Origin: Agrobacterium tumefaciens str. B6
GTDB lineage: Bacteria > Pseudomonadota > Alphaproteobacteria > Rhizobiales > Rhizobiaceae
Direction: 5' to 3'
Length of the DNA stretch: 64,000 nt
NCBI RefSeq assembly: GCF_001541315.1
Contig: NZ_LMVK01000050.1
Span: 164,119-228,118 of the forward strand
A model generated the notes under the pieces. The model was not told where the DNA came from. It worked only from the letters and a program-made list of their open reading frames with translations, and did no database searches. The position numbers and the translations under genes are program-made. Positions within the stretch are counted from its first letter, which is position 1, and each line of letters starts with the position of its first letter. Shown here piece after piece: positions 23,987-32,655 of this stretch.

Positions 23987-25435
23987 TCAGGCGGCGCTGC
24001 GGCGACGAAGAGTGGACAGAGCCAGAAGGAAAGCTGCTGCGGCCATCAGCGTGGCGATCTGGAATGAGAGGCGCATGCCTGATGTGATCGCCTCCGGGCT
24101 GGCCGTGGCGGCGTCGCCAACTGCGTATGAAAAGATTGCCCCCATCAAAGAAGCGCCGGTGATGAGGCCGAGATTTCGGGCGAGCGCCAGCAGGCCGGAG
24201 ACGAACCCGCGTTGCTCGGGCCGTGCATTGGCCATCACTGCCACGTTGTTTGGCGTCTGGAAGAAGGCAAGGCCAATGCTGATCATCAGGATCGCGGCGA
24301 TATAGGTCGTTACGCCGCCTGTTGCAGTCACCCACGACATCACGAAGCTGCCAATGGTGAAGAGAGCAAGCCCGATCACCATCGTAATCTTCGCGCCGAT
24401 CCGGTCAGCGATGAAACCTGCAGGAACGCCCATCAGAGCCGCAGCGAGCGGACCGGCGGTCATGACCAGGCCGACAGATCGAGTATTCAGCCCAAGCGCC
24501 TTCGACAGGAAAAACGGTCCCAGCACCAGCGTCGCCATCATCACCGCATAAACCAGAACACTCATGGTCATGCTGGTGGAAAGAAGAAGGTTGCGAAACA
24601 TGGAGAGCCCCAAAAGCGGTGCTTTCGCCTTCACCTGAACGCCGAGGAACAACGAAAGACCAATGAGGGCGCCGAAGGCCAGCTGGATAACCAGCGTATC
24701 GCCAAATCCCCGCGTGCCGGAAAAGGTCATCGCCAGCGAATAGGCACCGAGCGTCGCCGCCAGCAGCACCGTACCCAGCCAGTCGAAGCGCGCAGCGGGA
24801 GCGGAATGTTTTGGCGTATCAACGGACGCCGGCAGGTAGCGGCTCACCAGCAGGTAGGCGAGGATGCCGAAAGGAAGGTTCAGCCAGAACATCGCCTGCC
24901 AGCCGAAGGCGGCAAGCGCCAGCGAGCCAAGCGACGGCCCCAGCGCTATACCGAAGGACACCATAGTCGAGAGCACACCCATGGCAAAGCCGGTGCGTTC
25001 CCTCGGAAAGACCTCGCCGATAAAGGCAAAGGACAGAGCCATGATGATCGCGCCGCCAAGCCCCTGCGCCACGCGCCCGGCGATCAGCAGCGGGAGTGTG
25101 GATGAGAGGGCGCAAATGATCGATGCGACCATGAAGATGGCCAATCCCCAGAGATAGAGCCGCTTTTTGCCGAGCTGATCCCCGAAGCGGCCGACGCCGA
25201 CGATGAGCGCGGTGACGACAAGCAGATAGCTGACGACCACCCATTGGACCGCGCCGAAGCTTGTCGAAAAGCTCGTGACCAGTGTCGGCAAGGCGACGTT
25301 GACGATGTTGGTGCCGAGCTGTGAAAGGAGGATGGCCAATGAAAGGCCGGCAAGGACAAGGCCGGATCTGACCGGCCGGTGATGGGCCGCATGGCCTGAA
25401 GCGGTTAGGGCGATGGTGTGTGATGACATGTTCAT
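23987..25435 (-). CDS. MFS transporter, DHA2 drug/siderophore exporter type
   Basis: A 482-residue major facilitator protein with about 14 hydrophobic segments. Family motifs are VNVALPTLVTSF in helix 1, GRFGDQLGKKRLYLWG as motif A, and AGRVAQGLGGAIIMAL in helix 4. It is followed by the siderophore-interacting gene and is divergent from a LysR regulator. Export of a siderophore or a toxic compound is plausible; the substrate is unknown. AAGGAGC lies upstream of the start. Confidence 0.85.
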   Translation of the reverse strand: MNMSSHTIALTASGHAAHHRPVRSGLVLAGLSLAILLSQLGTNIVNVALPTLVTSFSTSFGAVQWVVVSYLLVVTALIVGVGRFGDQLGKKRLYLWGLAIFMVASIICALSSTLPLLIAGRVAQGLGGAIIMALSFAFIGEVFPRERTGFAMGVLSTMVSFGIALGPSLGSLALAAFGWQAMFWLNLPFGILAYLLVSRYLPASVDTPKHSAPAARFDWLGTVLLAATLGAYSLAMTFSGTRGFGDTLVIQLAFGALIGLSLFLGVQVKAKAPLLGLSMFRNLLLSTSMTMSVLVYAVMMATLVLGPFFLSKALGLNTRSVGLVMTAGPLAAALMGVPAGFIADRIGAKITMVIGLALFTIGSFVMSWVTATGGVTTYIAAILMISIGLAFFQTPNNVAVMANARPEQRGFVSGLLALARNLGLITGASLMGAIFSYAVGDAATASPEAITSGMRLSFQIATLMAAAAFLLALSTLRRRSAA

Positions 25436-25497
25436 TCCAATCGAAAAATGCTCCTTGGAGCCGTTGATTTTCGATCGTTGATAGCCTCCGACATTTG

Positions 25498-25543
25498 TTG
25501 CATACAGTGCAATGTAGCTAAGTTATAAGTGCATAAGGTGCAC
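25498..25543. promoter_or_regulatory. Two LysR-type boxes between the MFS and LysR genes
   Basis: Two similar dyads fit the LysR T-N11-A rule: TTGCATACAGTGCAA (25498-25512) and GTGCATAAGGTGCAC (25529-25543). Their centres are 31 bp apart, three helical turns. Both lie between the divergent MFS and LysR start codons and share TGCAT-N3-GTGCA. They are the most likely sites of the LysR protein encoded at 25569. Confidence 0.7.
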
Positions 25544-25568
25544 TCCATGGTGGGCTGCGGATACGGAT

Positions 25569-26498
25569 ATGAGCGAGAAGATCAGAACCCCGATCGACAT
25601 GAATCTTCTGGTCACCCTCGACACGCTTCTGTCAGAGGGAAGTGTTGCGGGGGCCGCCCAGCGTCTGAACCTCTCCGCTCCGGCGATGAGCCGACAGCTG
25701 GGCCGTATCCGCCACCTGCTCGGCGATCCGGTTCTGGTGCGGGCGGGACGCGGCCTCGTGCCGACGCCAAGGGCCGAAGCCCTAAGGGAACGTCTGCGCC
25801 GGGTCGTGGTGGACGCGGAAGAGATCGTGCGCGGCGAAGGCGAGATCGATCCCGCACAGATCGACCGGACCTTCGTCATTCGCGCCAATGACGGCTTTGT
25901 CGCAACTTACGGCGCCGCAATTGCCACTGCAGTTTCTGCCGATGCGCCCAAAGCCCGGATGCGTTTTGCCCCGCAGGGCGAGGAGGATGTGGAATCCCTG
26001 CGCGAGGGTAGGGTCGATCTCGACATCGGCGTGATCGGCGCGATGGGGCCGGAGGTTCGGCTGCAGGCGCTATTTCACGATCGCTATGTTGCGGTTGTTC
26101 GAAAAGACCACCCCATCATTGCAAGCGCTGTGACGCTGGCCGGTTTTACGACCTATCCGCATATTTCCATCTCGCGACGGGGTCGCTTCGAGGGCCCGAT
26201 CGACAAGGCGCTCGCCGCCCTCGGTCATGCCCGCACCGTTAGCCTGGCCGTGGCAAGCTTTGCCGATGCGTTGGAAATCGTTCGAGCGAGTGACCACATC
26301 ACCACCATGCCGGATCGCCTGACAAAGGTCGCACGGCGCGATCTGGCCTCCTTTACCATGCCGGTGGAGACGGACGCGCTCGCCATCTCCCAGGCATGGC
26401 ACCCGCGTTTCGATGCCGACCCCACCCACAGATGGCTTCGCTCGCTTGTTCGCGAGATTTGTACGAAATCGGCAGCACGGTCTGTTCTGCCTTTGTGA
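25569..26498 (+). CDS. LysR-family transcriptional regulator
   Basis: A 309-residue LysR protein with the winged helix at the N-terminus (VAGAAQRLNLSAPAMSRQLGRI) and a LysR substrate-binding domain. It resembles the NodD/SyrM-like subgroup in its opening PIDMNLLVTLDTLLSEGSV. It is divergent from the MFS-siderophore pair with two operator-like dyads between, so it probably controls that operon and itself. Confidence 0.88.
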   Translation: MSEKIRTPIDMNLLVTLDTLLSEGSVAGAAQRLNLSAPAMSRQLGRIRHLLGDPVLVRAGRGLVPTPRAEALRERLRRVVVDAEEIVRGEGEIDPAQIDRTFVIRANDGFVATYGAAIATAVSADAPKARMRFAPQGEEDVESLREGRVDLDIGVIGAMGPEVRLQALFHDRYVAVVRKDHPIIASAVTLAGFTTYPHISISRRGRFEGPIDKALAALGHARTVSLAVASFADALEIVRASDHITTMPDRLTKVARRDLASFTMPVETDALAISQAWHPRFDADPTHRWLRSLVREICTKSAARSVLPL

Positions 26499-26596
26499 AT
26501 ACGGACAAAACATTCTTTCATGGGCTCTCCGGCGTAAGCAGGTCTACGCCTTGAATATCGCCATAAAATACGTTTCGACGCAGCTTGTGCGGATGT

Positions 26597-27901
26597 TCAG
26601 GATAATGCGCGCTCAAGTTTCCTTCTTTTGCGGCTAAATCGTCGTGGGGAATAGGCGCTGAGGTCAAGAGCCATTCTTCTGCCGCCGAAGTAGTTGGCGA
26701 CTATCTTCCCGGTCATCGGACCCGATGCAAATCCGACATGTCCGTGCCCGAACGCGTAAAACACATCTGGCGAGACCGTTGAGCGGCCAATGACAGGCAG
26801 GCCGTCCGGCGTGGAGGGCCGATGTCCCATCCACCTGTCGAGGATTCTCAGTCCTGCGGTATTGAGCGCAGGATATGAAGTCCGGGCGTGCTCAACGAGA
26901 ATATCGGCTCTTTCCCAGTTCGGCTCAGCGTTAATTGACGCGAGTTCCACCTGCCCGGACAGTCGAAGGCCTGCCAGGGTTGGTGTGTTGGCCATCTTGC
27001 CGTCGCTCGGCATGATCGGATGACGAGGTCCCTCAGCATCGATCTTGAGAACCGTGTGATAACCGCGCTCGCTTTCCAAAAACACATGGTCACCGGCATC
27101 AAGAGCGAGGGGCTTTGACCATGCTCCGGCCGATACGACTGCCGCGTTGCAGGCGAGGATGCCGAATTCTGTTTCGACACCCTGCAGGCAACCATCCTTC
27201 AGATGGAAGCCGGTCGCTTTCGTATGAATTATTTGGCCACCCCGCTCCCGGACCTTGTCAACGATCTTTGCCACATAGGCGCCGGGATCTACGCAGTGTG
27301 CGCCGCGCTCAGCCAGAATGCCGAAGCCATATCGGTTATCAAGGCCGGGCTCGCGTGCTTTTAATGCCGGCTTATCGAGTTCCTGCCAGCGAAGCCCGGT
27401 CAACTTGCGCAGCCGCCACGAGATTTTTTCCTCTTCGAAAGCCTGCCGGTCTGGATAGACGTAAAGCAGGCCCTCCTTGCGGATGAGGGCAGGTGACCCG
27501 ACCTCGAGAGCAAGCGCCTCGTGGCGTTCCGGGCTGTCATGAAGAAGTTTATCAAGTGCAAGAGCCGTCGCCTCGACACGCCTTAACGATGACCCCGCAA
27601 CGAGAAACCGCAGGAGCCATGGCAGAAGTTGGATGAGGTTACGCCAGCGGATAACGAGAGGACCGCGGCGATCCAGCAGGAATCCGGGTATCTTCTTCCA
27701 GAGCCCGGGCGTGGACATGGGGACGACGGAGGCAGGGCTTATCCAGCAACCATGGCCGTAGCTTGCCGCCTGCCTCCCGCCTGCCTCACCAATGTCGAGC
27801 AAAGTGACCTGATGGCCGTCGCGAACCAGCTCCAGAGCGCTGCAGGCGCCAACAATTCCGCTTCCGATGACGACAATATTTTTCTTTGCCGCTTCCGTCA
27901 T
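26597..27901 (-). CDS. FAD-dependent D-amino acid dehydrogenase (DadA-like)
   Basis: A 434-residue DAO-family oxidoreductase. The N-terminal dinucleotide motif is VVIGSGIVGACSALELVRDG and the C-terminal FAD-contact region is GHRPSTPDGLPVIGRS followed by FAFGHGHVGFASGP-like sequence (FYAFGHGHVGFASGP). GAGGAA precedes the start. It is the last gene of a minus-strand operon with an enolase-superfamily enzyme and an amino-acid ABC importer. It most likely oxidises a D-amino acid or D-imino acid made from an imported L-compound; hydroxyproline-like substrates are one option, but nothing in the sequence fixes this. Confidence 0.85.
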   Translation of the reverse strand: MTEAAKKNIVVIGSGIVGACSALELVRDGHQVTLLDIGEAGGRQAASYGHGCWISPASVVPMSTPGLWKKIPGFLLDRRGPLVIRWRNLIQLLPWLLRFLVAGSSLRRVEATALALDKLLHDSPERHEALALEVGSPALIRKEGLLYVYPDRQAFEEEKISWRLRKLTGLRWQELDKPALKAREPGLDNRYGFGILAERGAHCVDPGAYVAKIVDKVRERGGQIIHTKATGFHLKDGCLQGVETEFGILACNAAVVSAGAWSKPLALDAGDHVFLESERGYHTVLKIDAEGPRHPIMPSDGKMANTPTLAGLRLSGQVELASINAEPNWERADILVEHARTSYPALNTAGLRILDRWMGHRPSTPDGLPVIGRSTVSPDVFYAFGHGHVGFASGPMTGKIVANYFGGRRMALDLSAYSPRRFSRKRRKLERALS

Positions 27902-27981
27902 TTCTGTTTCCTCGGACAGATTTTTCCCTCTCCGGCCACGCGGTGCCGAAGTCGAAGAAGGTCTTGTGGTCTGGCGTATGA

Positions 27982-29106
27982 TCAGGCTTCGGCGAGTACG
28001 CGGGCGTTGCTCCGCAGCGAATGCTCCGAAACCGTTATTCCCAATCCCGGTCCGTCAGGGACGATAACGTGCCCGTCACTGTTTGCGATTTTTTCTTCCA
28101 GTACATCCTCGGTAAGAACGTGGTGCGGCATGTAGAATTCGCAACCCAGTGAAATTCCCGGCATCGCCGCAATGAACTGCGTTCCGGCCGCAAGGGCGAC
28201 GCCTCCTTCCCACAAGGTGCCTCCATAGCCGGGCATGTGGATGAGATCGGCTATACCCATCAGCGTTTGCGCCTCGAATATGCCGCCGGCCTTCATCAGC
28301 TTTACGGAAATGGCATCCGCGGCCTTCAAGGGAATGATCTGCATCAGGTCCTGGGCATTGAAGCAGCTTTCGTCGGCAAGGATCGGCGTATCCAGACCGG
28401 CGGTAAACGAGGCCATTGCTGCAAGGCATTCCCGAGGGACTGGCTGCTCTATGAAGGTCGGGCTGAAACCTTCGACATCACGCAGCACGCTGATCGCTCC
28501 AAAGGGTTCGAGCGCCTGGTTGTAGTCGAGGCGGAGATCGATCGTGTCCCCGAAGGCGTTCCGCATCGCCTCGAGGTGTGCGAGGTCTTCGCGATGGGAT
28601 TTCACGCCGGTCTTGACCTTGAAGATGCAGTTTCCCTGGGGAACCATCTGTTGCATCCGCTCCATGTCGGCAGCGAAATCGGGATCGGCGATTGAGAAGG
28701 AAAGGGGTATCCTGTCGCGAAACCGTCCTCCGATGAGGTCGGCCATGGACAGCCCCGCGGATTTACCGAGGATATCGAACATCGCCGTTTCGATGGCAAG
28801 CTTCGCTTCGCCGTGTCCGACCAGAGCCTTTTTCATCCTGAGAGACAGGGACCTAATCCGGTTAACCGGCGCACCTGTCACGAGCGGACGGAGATAGACG
28901 TCGATCGCGGCAAAAGCCGCTTCGGCGGTGCCGGTGAAGACTTCCCAGGGGGCTGCCTCACCCCATCCGACGATGCCGGATGACGAGGTCAATTCGACCA
29001 GCACGCGCTTCACCGTTCCCTTGACGTTTCCTACACCCTGCAGCCGGGTCATCTTGATCGGGCTTTCGATAAGAAAGACGCGAAGATTGCTGATAGTTTC
29101 CATCAT
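27982..29106 (-). CDS. Enolase-superfamily enzyme, muconate lactonizing subgroup (probable racemase/epimerase or dehydratase)
   Basis: A 374-residue protein with the capping domain and TIM barrel of the mandelate racemase/muconate lactonizing group. Catalytic Lys pair K163-V-K165 (FKVKTG), metal ligands D194 (LDYNQ), E220 (FIEQP) and D245 (ADES), and the opposite lysine K269 (SVKLMKAGG) are all present. Lysines on both faces are expected for 1,1-proton transfer, such as amino-acid racemisation or epimerisation. The neighbour at 26597 is a D-amino-acid dehydrogenase, so racemise-then-oxidise is a coherent route. Cis-3-hydroxyproline dehydratase is an alternative. Confidence 0.82.
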   Translation of the reverse strand: MMETISNLRVFLIESPIKMTRLQGVGNVKGTVKRVLVELTSSSGIVGWGEAAPWEVFTGTAEAAFAAIDVYLRPLVTGAPVNRIRSLSLRMKKALVGHGEAKLAIETAMFDILGKSAGLSMADLIGGRFRDRIPLSFSIADPDFAADMERMQQMVPQGNCIFKVKTGVKSHREDLAHLEAMRNAFGDTIDLRLDYNQALEPFGAISVLRDVEGFSPTFIEQPVPRECLAAMASFTAGLDTPILADESCFNAQDLMQIIPLKAADAISVKLMKAGGIFEAQTLMGIADLIHMPGYGGTLWEGGVALAAGTQFIAAMPGISLGCEFYMPHHVLTEDVLEEKIANSDGHVIVPDGPGLGITVSEHSLRSNARVLAEA

Positions 29107-29118
29107 ATGTGTCCTGCT

Positions 29119-29907
29119 TTAGAGACTGGAACGCGGGGCCATGCCCTTGTGGAAATGGCTCAGGAATGTTTTGGTCGCTTCCATCGTCGGCGCTTCGATG
29201 ACCTGTTGCGCCGGTCCTTCTTCGACCACGTAGCCATCCCGCATGAAGACCACCCGCCCGGCGACGTCGCGTGCGAAGGCGATTTCGTGTGTCACGATCA
29301 CCATCGTCATTCCGTCCGATGCAAGTTTCCGGATTGTTTGTAGCACTTCGCCCACCAGTTCGGGGTCGAGAGCCGACGTCGCCTCGTCAAAGAGCATCAC
29401 CTCTGGTTCCATTGCGAGCGCACGGGCGATGGCGACACGCTGCTTCTGGCCGCCCGAAAGCGTCTGCGGCATCTGGTTTGCCCGGTCCGCCAATCCCACC
29501 TTCTCAAGCTGGAACATGGCAAGATCGGTCGCGGCCCTGCGCTCGAGACGCCGGACATGGATCGGTGCCTCGATAACATTCTCAAGAACGGTCATATGCG
29601 GAAAGAGATTGAAATTCTGGAATACCATGCCGGTTCGGGCGCGAAATGACGCCAGCGATCTGACGCTCGGACGCGGCGCCGACATGCCGAACTGGAAGCT
29701 CGTTTCCCCGACACGAATGCTCCCGGCATCCGGGACGACGAGGAGGTTCATACAGCGCAGCAGTGTCGATTTGCCGGAACCGGACGGGCCGAGAAGGGCA
29801 ACGACACCTCCTTGTTCGACATGGATATTGATGTCCTTGAGGACTTCAAGCGGTCCGAAGCTTTTGCGAAGTCGAGCAATATCGATCATGGGGTTTGATG
29901 TCGTCAT
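29119..29907 (-). CDS. Amino-acid ABC transporter ATP-binding protein
   Basis: A 262-residue ATPase of the polar amino acid class: Walker A GPSGSGKST, Q-loop FQNFNLFPH, signature LSGGQKQRVAIA, Walker B VMLFDEATSALD (note DEA rather than DEP). The start overlaps the permease stop (ATGA) and is preceded by GGAGAAGGG. The enolase-type gene follows 12 bp later, so transport and metabolism form one operon. Confidence 0.9.
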   Translation of the reverse strand: MTTSNPMIDIARLRKSFGPLEVLKDINIHVEQGGVVALLGPSGSGKSTLLRCMNLLVVPDAGSIRVGETSFQFGMSAPRPSVRSLASFRARTGMVFQNFNLFPHMTVLENVIEAPIHVRRLERRAATDLAMFQLEKVGLADRANQMPQTLSGGQKQRVAIARALAMEPEVMLFDEATSALDPELVGEVLQTIRKLASDGMTMVIVTHEIAFARDVAGRVVFMRDGYVVEEGPAQQVIEAPTMEATKTFLSHFHKGMAPRSSL

Positions 29908-30566
29908 CGCCCTTCTCCAAGCTTGCGTTCACGGCTGCGCACGAAAAGCGTCAGCGGGAAGAGGATGATGAAATAGGCAACGGCAACCGCAGTGTATGTC
30001 TCCAGCGGTCGGAAGCTGTCATGTGCAGCCATCTGTCCTTGGTAAACCAGATCCGGAACGGCCAGAACGGATACAAGGGATGTGTTCTTGAACTGGAGAA
30101 TGGACTGGTTCATCAGGGCCGGGACCATCCGGCGCAGTGCTTGCGGCAGGATGATCCTGCGCATGGAAAGTGCGGGTGTCATGCCAAGCGCCGCCGCCGC
30201 TTCCGATTGTCCGGGATCGATCGACACGATACCGCCGCGGATGATTTCGGCGTAAAATGAACCGCCATAACACGAGAGCGCGAGCAGCGACGCCGCAATC
30301 GGCGTCATCTCCACGCCGGCGATCATGGGCAGCGCGTAATAACACCAGATCAACTGCACGAGCACTGGCGTACACCGAAAGATTTCAATGAAGCCGAGCG
30401 ATAATCCACGCAGAACCGCAAATCTCGAAAGCAGGCAGATGGCGCCGGCAAGGCCTGCCGTCAGTCCGCCGATGACGGTTGCAATCGTGAAGCTGATCGT
30501 AACTCCAAGCCCCTGTAGAAGGAGCCAGCGATAGCCCCACAGGATGGAGAAATCCCATTCATACAT
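29904..30566 (-). CDS. Amino-acid ABC transporter permease
   Basis: A 220-residue HisM/GlnP-type inner-membrane protein with about five helices and the coupling loop EAAAALGMTPALSMRRIILPQA. It is the only permease in this operon, so the channel is probably a homodimer, unlike the ehuC/ehuD pair elsewhere in the window. It overlaps the ATPase gene by 4 bp. Confidence 0.9.
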   Translation of the reverse strand: MYEWDFSILWGYRWLLLQGLGVTISFTIATVIGGLTAGLAGAICLLSRFAVLRGLSLGFIEIFRCTPVLVQLIWCYYALPMIAGVEMTPIAASLLALSCYGGSFYAEIIRGGIVSIDPGQSEAAAALGMTPALSMRRIILPQALRRMVPALMNQSILQFKNTSLVSVLAVPDLVYQGQMAAHDSFRPLETYTAVAVAYFIILFPLTLFVRSRERKLGEGR

Positions 30567-30628
30567 ATAATCGATGTCCGATAATCCGAGTTGAAGGATG
30601 CGGGGCCTGAAGCCCCGCCGCTAATCAA

Positions 30629-31462
30629 TCAGATTTCAAATCCACTTGGGAAGTCGCTTTCCTTGACGCCCACCAGAGCCATGTTGCTAATGATCGCGTC
30701 CCTGATGAAGTTGTTTTCCCGATGGGAGGTGATCCAGCTATTGGCATAGTCGCGCCAGGAATGATCCTCCTCCCGCCTGAAACCGGCATTGGACGTCGTG
30801 AAGTCCGCGGGTGAGGGCATCACGATATCGCCGATCGAGGCGTTCTTCGCACGCAGCGAAAGGGCGAGAACCATGACAAGGCACTGGGCGTCGGCGCGCT
30901 TTGCCTGCAGGGCGGCGGTCGCATCACTTGCCGTCTTCAGGCGCGATATCGTCGCCTGCGGCGTATGTCGGGAGACCGCCGCATCGTGTGACGAGCCGGC
31001 ATCGACGGCGATGCGAATATCGGGCTTGTTGAAATCCTCCCAGTTTTTCCCTCCCAGGCCCTTGCGCGTTACAAGGGTGAAAGCGTTCTTGAACACCGGG
31101 CCGGAGAAGTCGATGACTTTCTGGCGCTCCGGTGTTGGGTTCAGACCGAAAAACACGTCGATCTTGTCTGCCTGCAAATCCAGAACCGAGTTACCCCAGG
31201 TCGTTTCGAGGATCGAAAGTTTGACGCCCAGATCTTCGGCCAGTTTCTGACAGATATCGATATAGAATCCGCGCCATGTTCCGTCGGTCAGGCTTTTTTG
31301 ATAATAGGGCGCACCGTCGGCGACGCCGCCGATACGAAGAACACCGGACGATTTGATACGCTCCAGGCTGCCGGCGGCGAATGCCATCTTCCCGGAAATG
31401 AGGGATGTGCCCCCTGCGGCGGCTGCCAACCCCAGCAGTCTGTTGAAATCACGTCTTTTCAT
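30629..31462 (-). CDS. Amino-acid ABC transporter substrate-binding protein with Tat-like signal
   Basis: A 277-residue solute-binding protein of the polar amino acid family. The start has AAGGGGAA upstream. The N-terminus KRRDFNRLLGLAAAAGG reads as a twin-arginine (Tat) signal, with cleavage near AFA, suggesting export in folded form. The mature region shows LRIGGVADGAPYYQK, FYIDICQKLAEDLGV and DVFFGLNPTPERQKVIDFS. It is first in the minus-strand operon and divergent from the LysR gene at 31687. The substrate is unknown. Confidence 0.87.
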   Translation of the reverse strand: MKRRDFNRLLGLAAAAGGTSLISGKMAFAAGSLERIKSSGVLRIGGVADGAPYYQKSLTDGTWRGFYIDICQKLAEDLGVKLSILETTWGNSVLDLQADKIDVFFGLNPTPERQKVIDFSGPVFKNAFTLVTRKGLGGKNWEDFNKPDIRIAVDAGSSHDAAVSRHTPQATISRLKTASDATAALQAKRADAQCLVMVLALSLRAKNASIGDIVMPSPADFTTSNAGFRREEDHSWRDYANSWITSHRENNFIRDAIISNMALVGVKESDFPSGFEI

Positions 31463-31651
31463 GAAGTTCCCCTTTATTATGAAGCGATCTGTCTTCGCCA
31501 GATCGCGAGGTTTTATCCGCGCATTCCAGGTTTTCCGATGGCTTGCCCCACCGGCATTCTCCGGCTTCATGAGGTCGGCTTTTGGCGTTTGCCGGATCGC
31601 CAATTGTTTAACGACAGCGCACCAAAACAAAAACGTTGAAATCTTCCTCTT

Positions 31652-31670
31652 TCATGACTTTTATTCATGA
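31652..31670. promoter_or_regulatory. Candidate LysR binding dyad
   Basis: TCATGA (31652-31657) is repeated as its own complement at 31665-31670 with a 7-base spacer, containing a T-N11-A core (31655-31667). It is only 17 bp before the LysR start codon and upstream of the divergent binding-protein gene, fitting an autoregulatory site. Confidence 0.45.
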
Positions 31671-31686
31671 TGAACAAGGGGACGAT

Positions 31687-32595
31687 ATGAGACGTTATTT
31701 GCCATCGCTGTCTGCGCTTCACGCCTTCGAAGCCGCTGCGCGTTATATGAATTTCACCCGCGCGGCGGAAGATCTGGGCCTTACTCAAAGCGGCATCAGC
31801 CGGCAGATACGGAACCTGGAAGAGTTTCTCGGCGTATCGCTGTTTCACCGCTCCGGGCCACGTCTGGTGCTGACTGAAATCGGCGCGAACTATTACCGCG
31901 AACTCGCGCTCACGCTCGACAAGCTCCAGGAGATTTCAATCGACGCGGTCAGGGGGCGGACGATCGACAGTTCGTTAATGATCGGCACGCATCCGGCCAT
32001 GGGTACGCGATGGCTGCCGCCGCGTCTCGACCGATTTATTCGCGCCAATCCGGAAGCGCCGGTTGAGGTGATGCTCGCGACCCCGGATGTCGACTTCGAA
32101 ACCACACGGCTTGATGTTGCGATTCTGCGCGGCGTTGGAACATGGCAACATGCCAGATCGGTGGAGTTGATTGCGGAAGAGATCGCAGTGATTGCGTCTC
32201 CGCGGCTGATACAGGCCGGGGCGCAATTGCGCCCCACGGATTTCGCCCTTTTTCCCATGTTGCAGAATGCCAGCCGTCCCAGCATGTGGCTGAACTGGCT
32301 CAGGCTTTCGGGCCTCGACTACAGGGGACGAATTTCCGGGACCCGATTTGCTCATAACGACATGATCATCAATGCGGCCCTGCATGGAGCCGGCATTGCT
32401 GTTGTACCGATCTGTTATGTGGAAGGCGAACTCGAGCGCGGCGAATTGCACTTGCCGTTCGGGCAGCCGATCCTTTCGGGGGACTCTTATTACGCTGTCT
32501 ATCCGGAGAGAAAAGCCCATCACCCAAGCGTGGTTGCGTTTCGTGATTGGATAATACGCGAAACAAAAAATTACCGGAAAGCGAAAGCCGCATAG
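31687..32595 (+). CDS. LysR-family regulator, GcvA-like
   Basis: A 302-residue LysR protein. The opening PSLSALHAFEAAARYMNFTR, then LGLTQSGISRQIRNLEEFLG, is typical of the GcvA/AmpR-like subgroup that often controls amino-acid genes. The ATG at 31687 follows AAGGGGA; the frame upstream to 31636 has no such signal. It is divergent from the ABC/enolase/DadA-like operon and is its likely regulator. Confidence 0.88.
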   Translation: MRRYLPSLSALHAFEAAARYMNFTRAAEDLGLTQSGISRQIRNLEEFLGVSLFHRSGPRLVLTEIGANYYRELALTLDKLQEISIDAVRGRTIDSSLMIGTHPAMGTRWLPPRLDRFIRANPEAPVEVMLATPDVDFETTRLDVAILRGVGTWQHARSVELIAEEIAVIASPRLIQAGAQLRPTDFALFPMLQNASRPSMWLNWLRLSGLDYRGRISGTRFAHNDMIINAALHGAGIAVVPICYVEGELERGELHLPFGQPILSGDSYYAVYPERKAHHPSVVAFRDWIIRETKNYRKAKAA

Positions 32596-32655
32596 CGCCA
32601 CCTTCTCTTCCAATGTTGATAAGAAAACAGACGTAAGCATCTGATAATAATTGAT

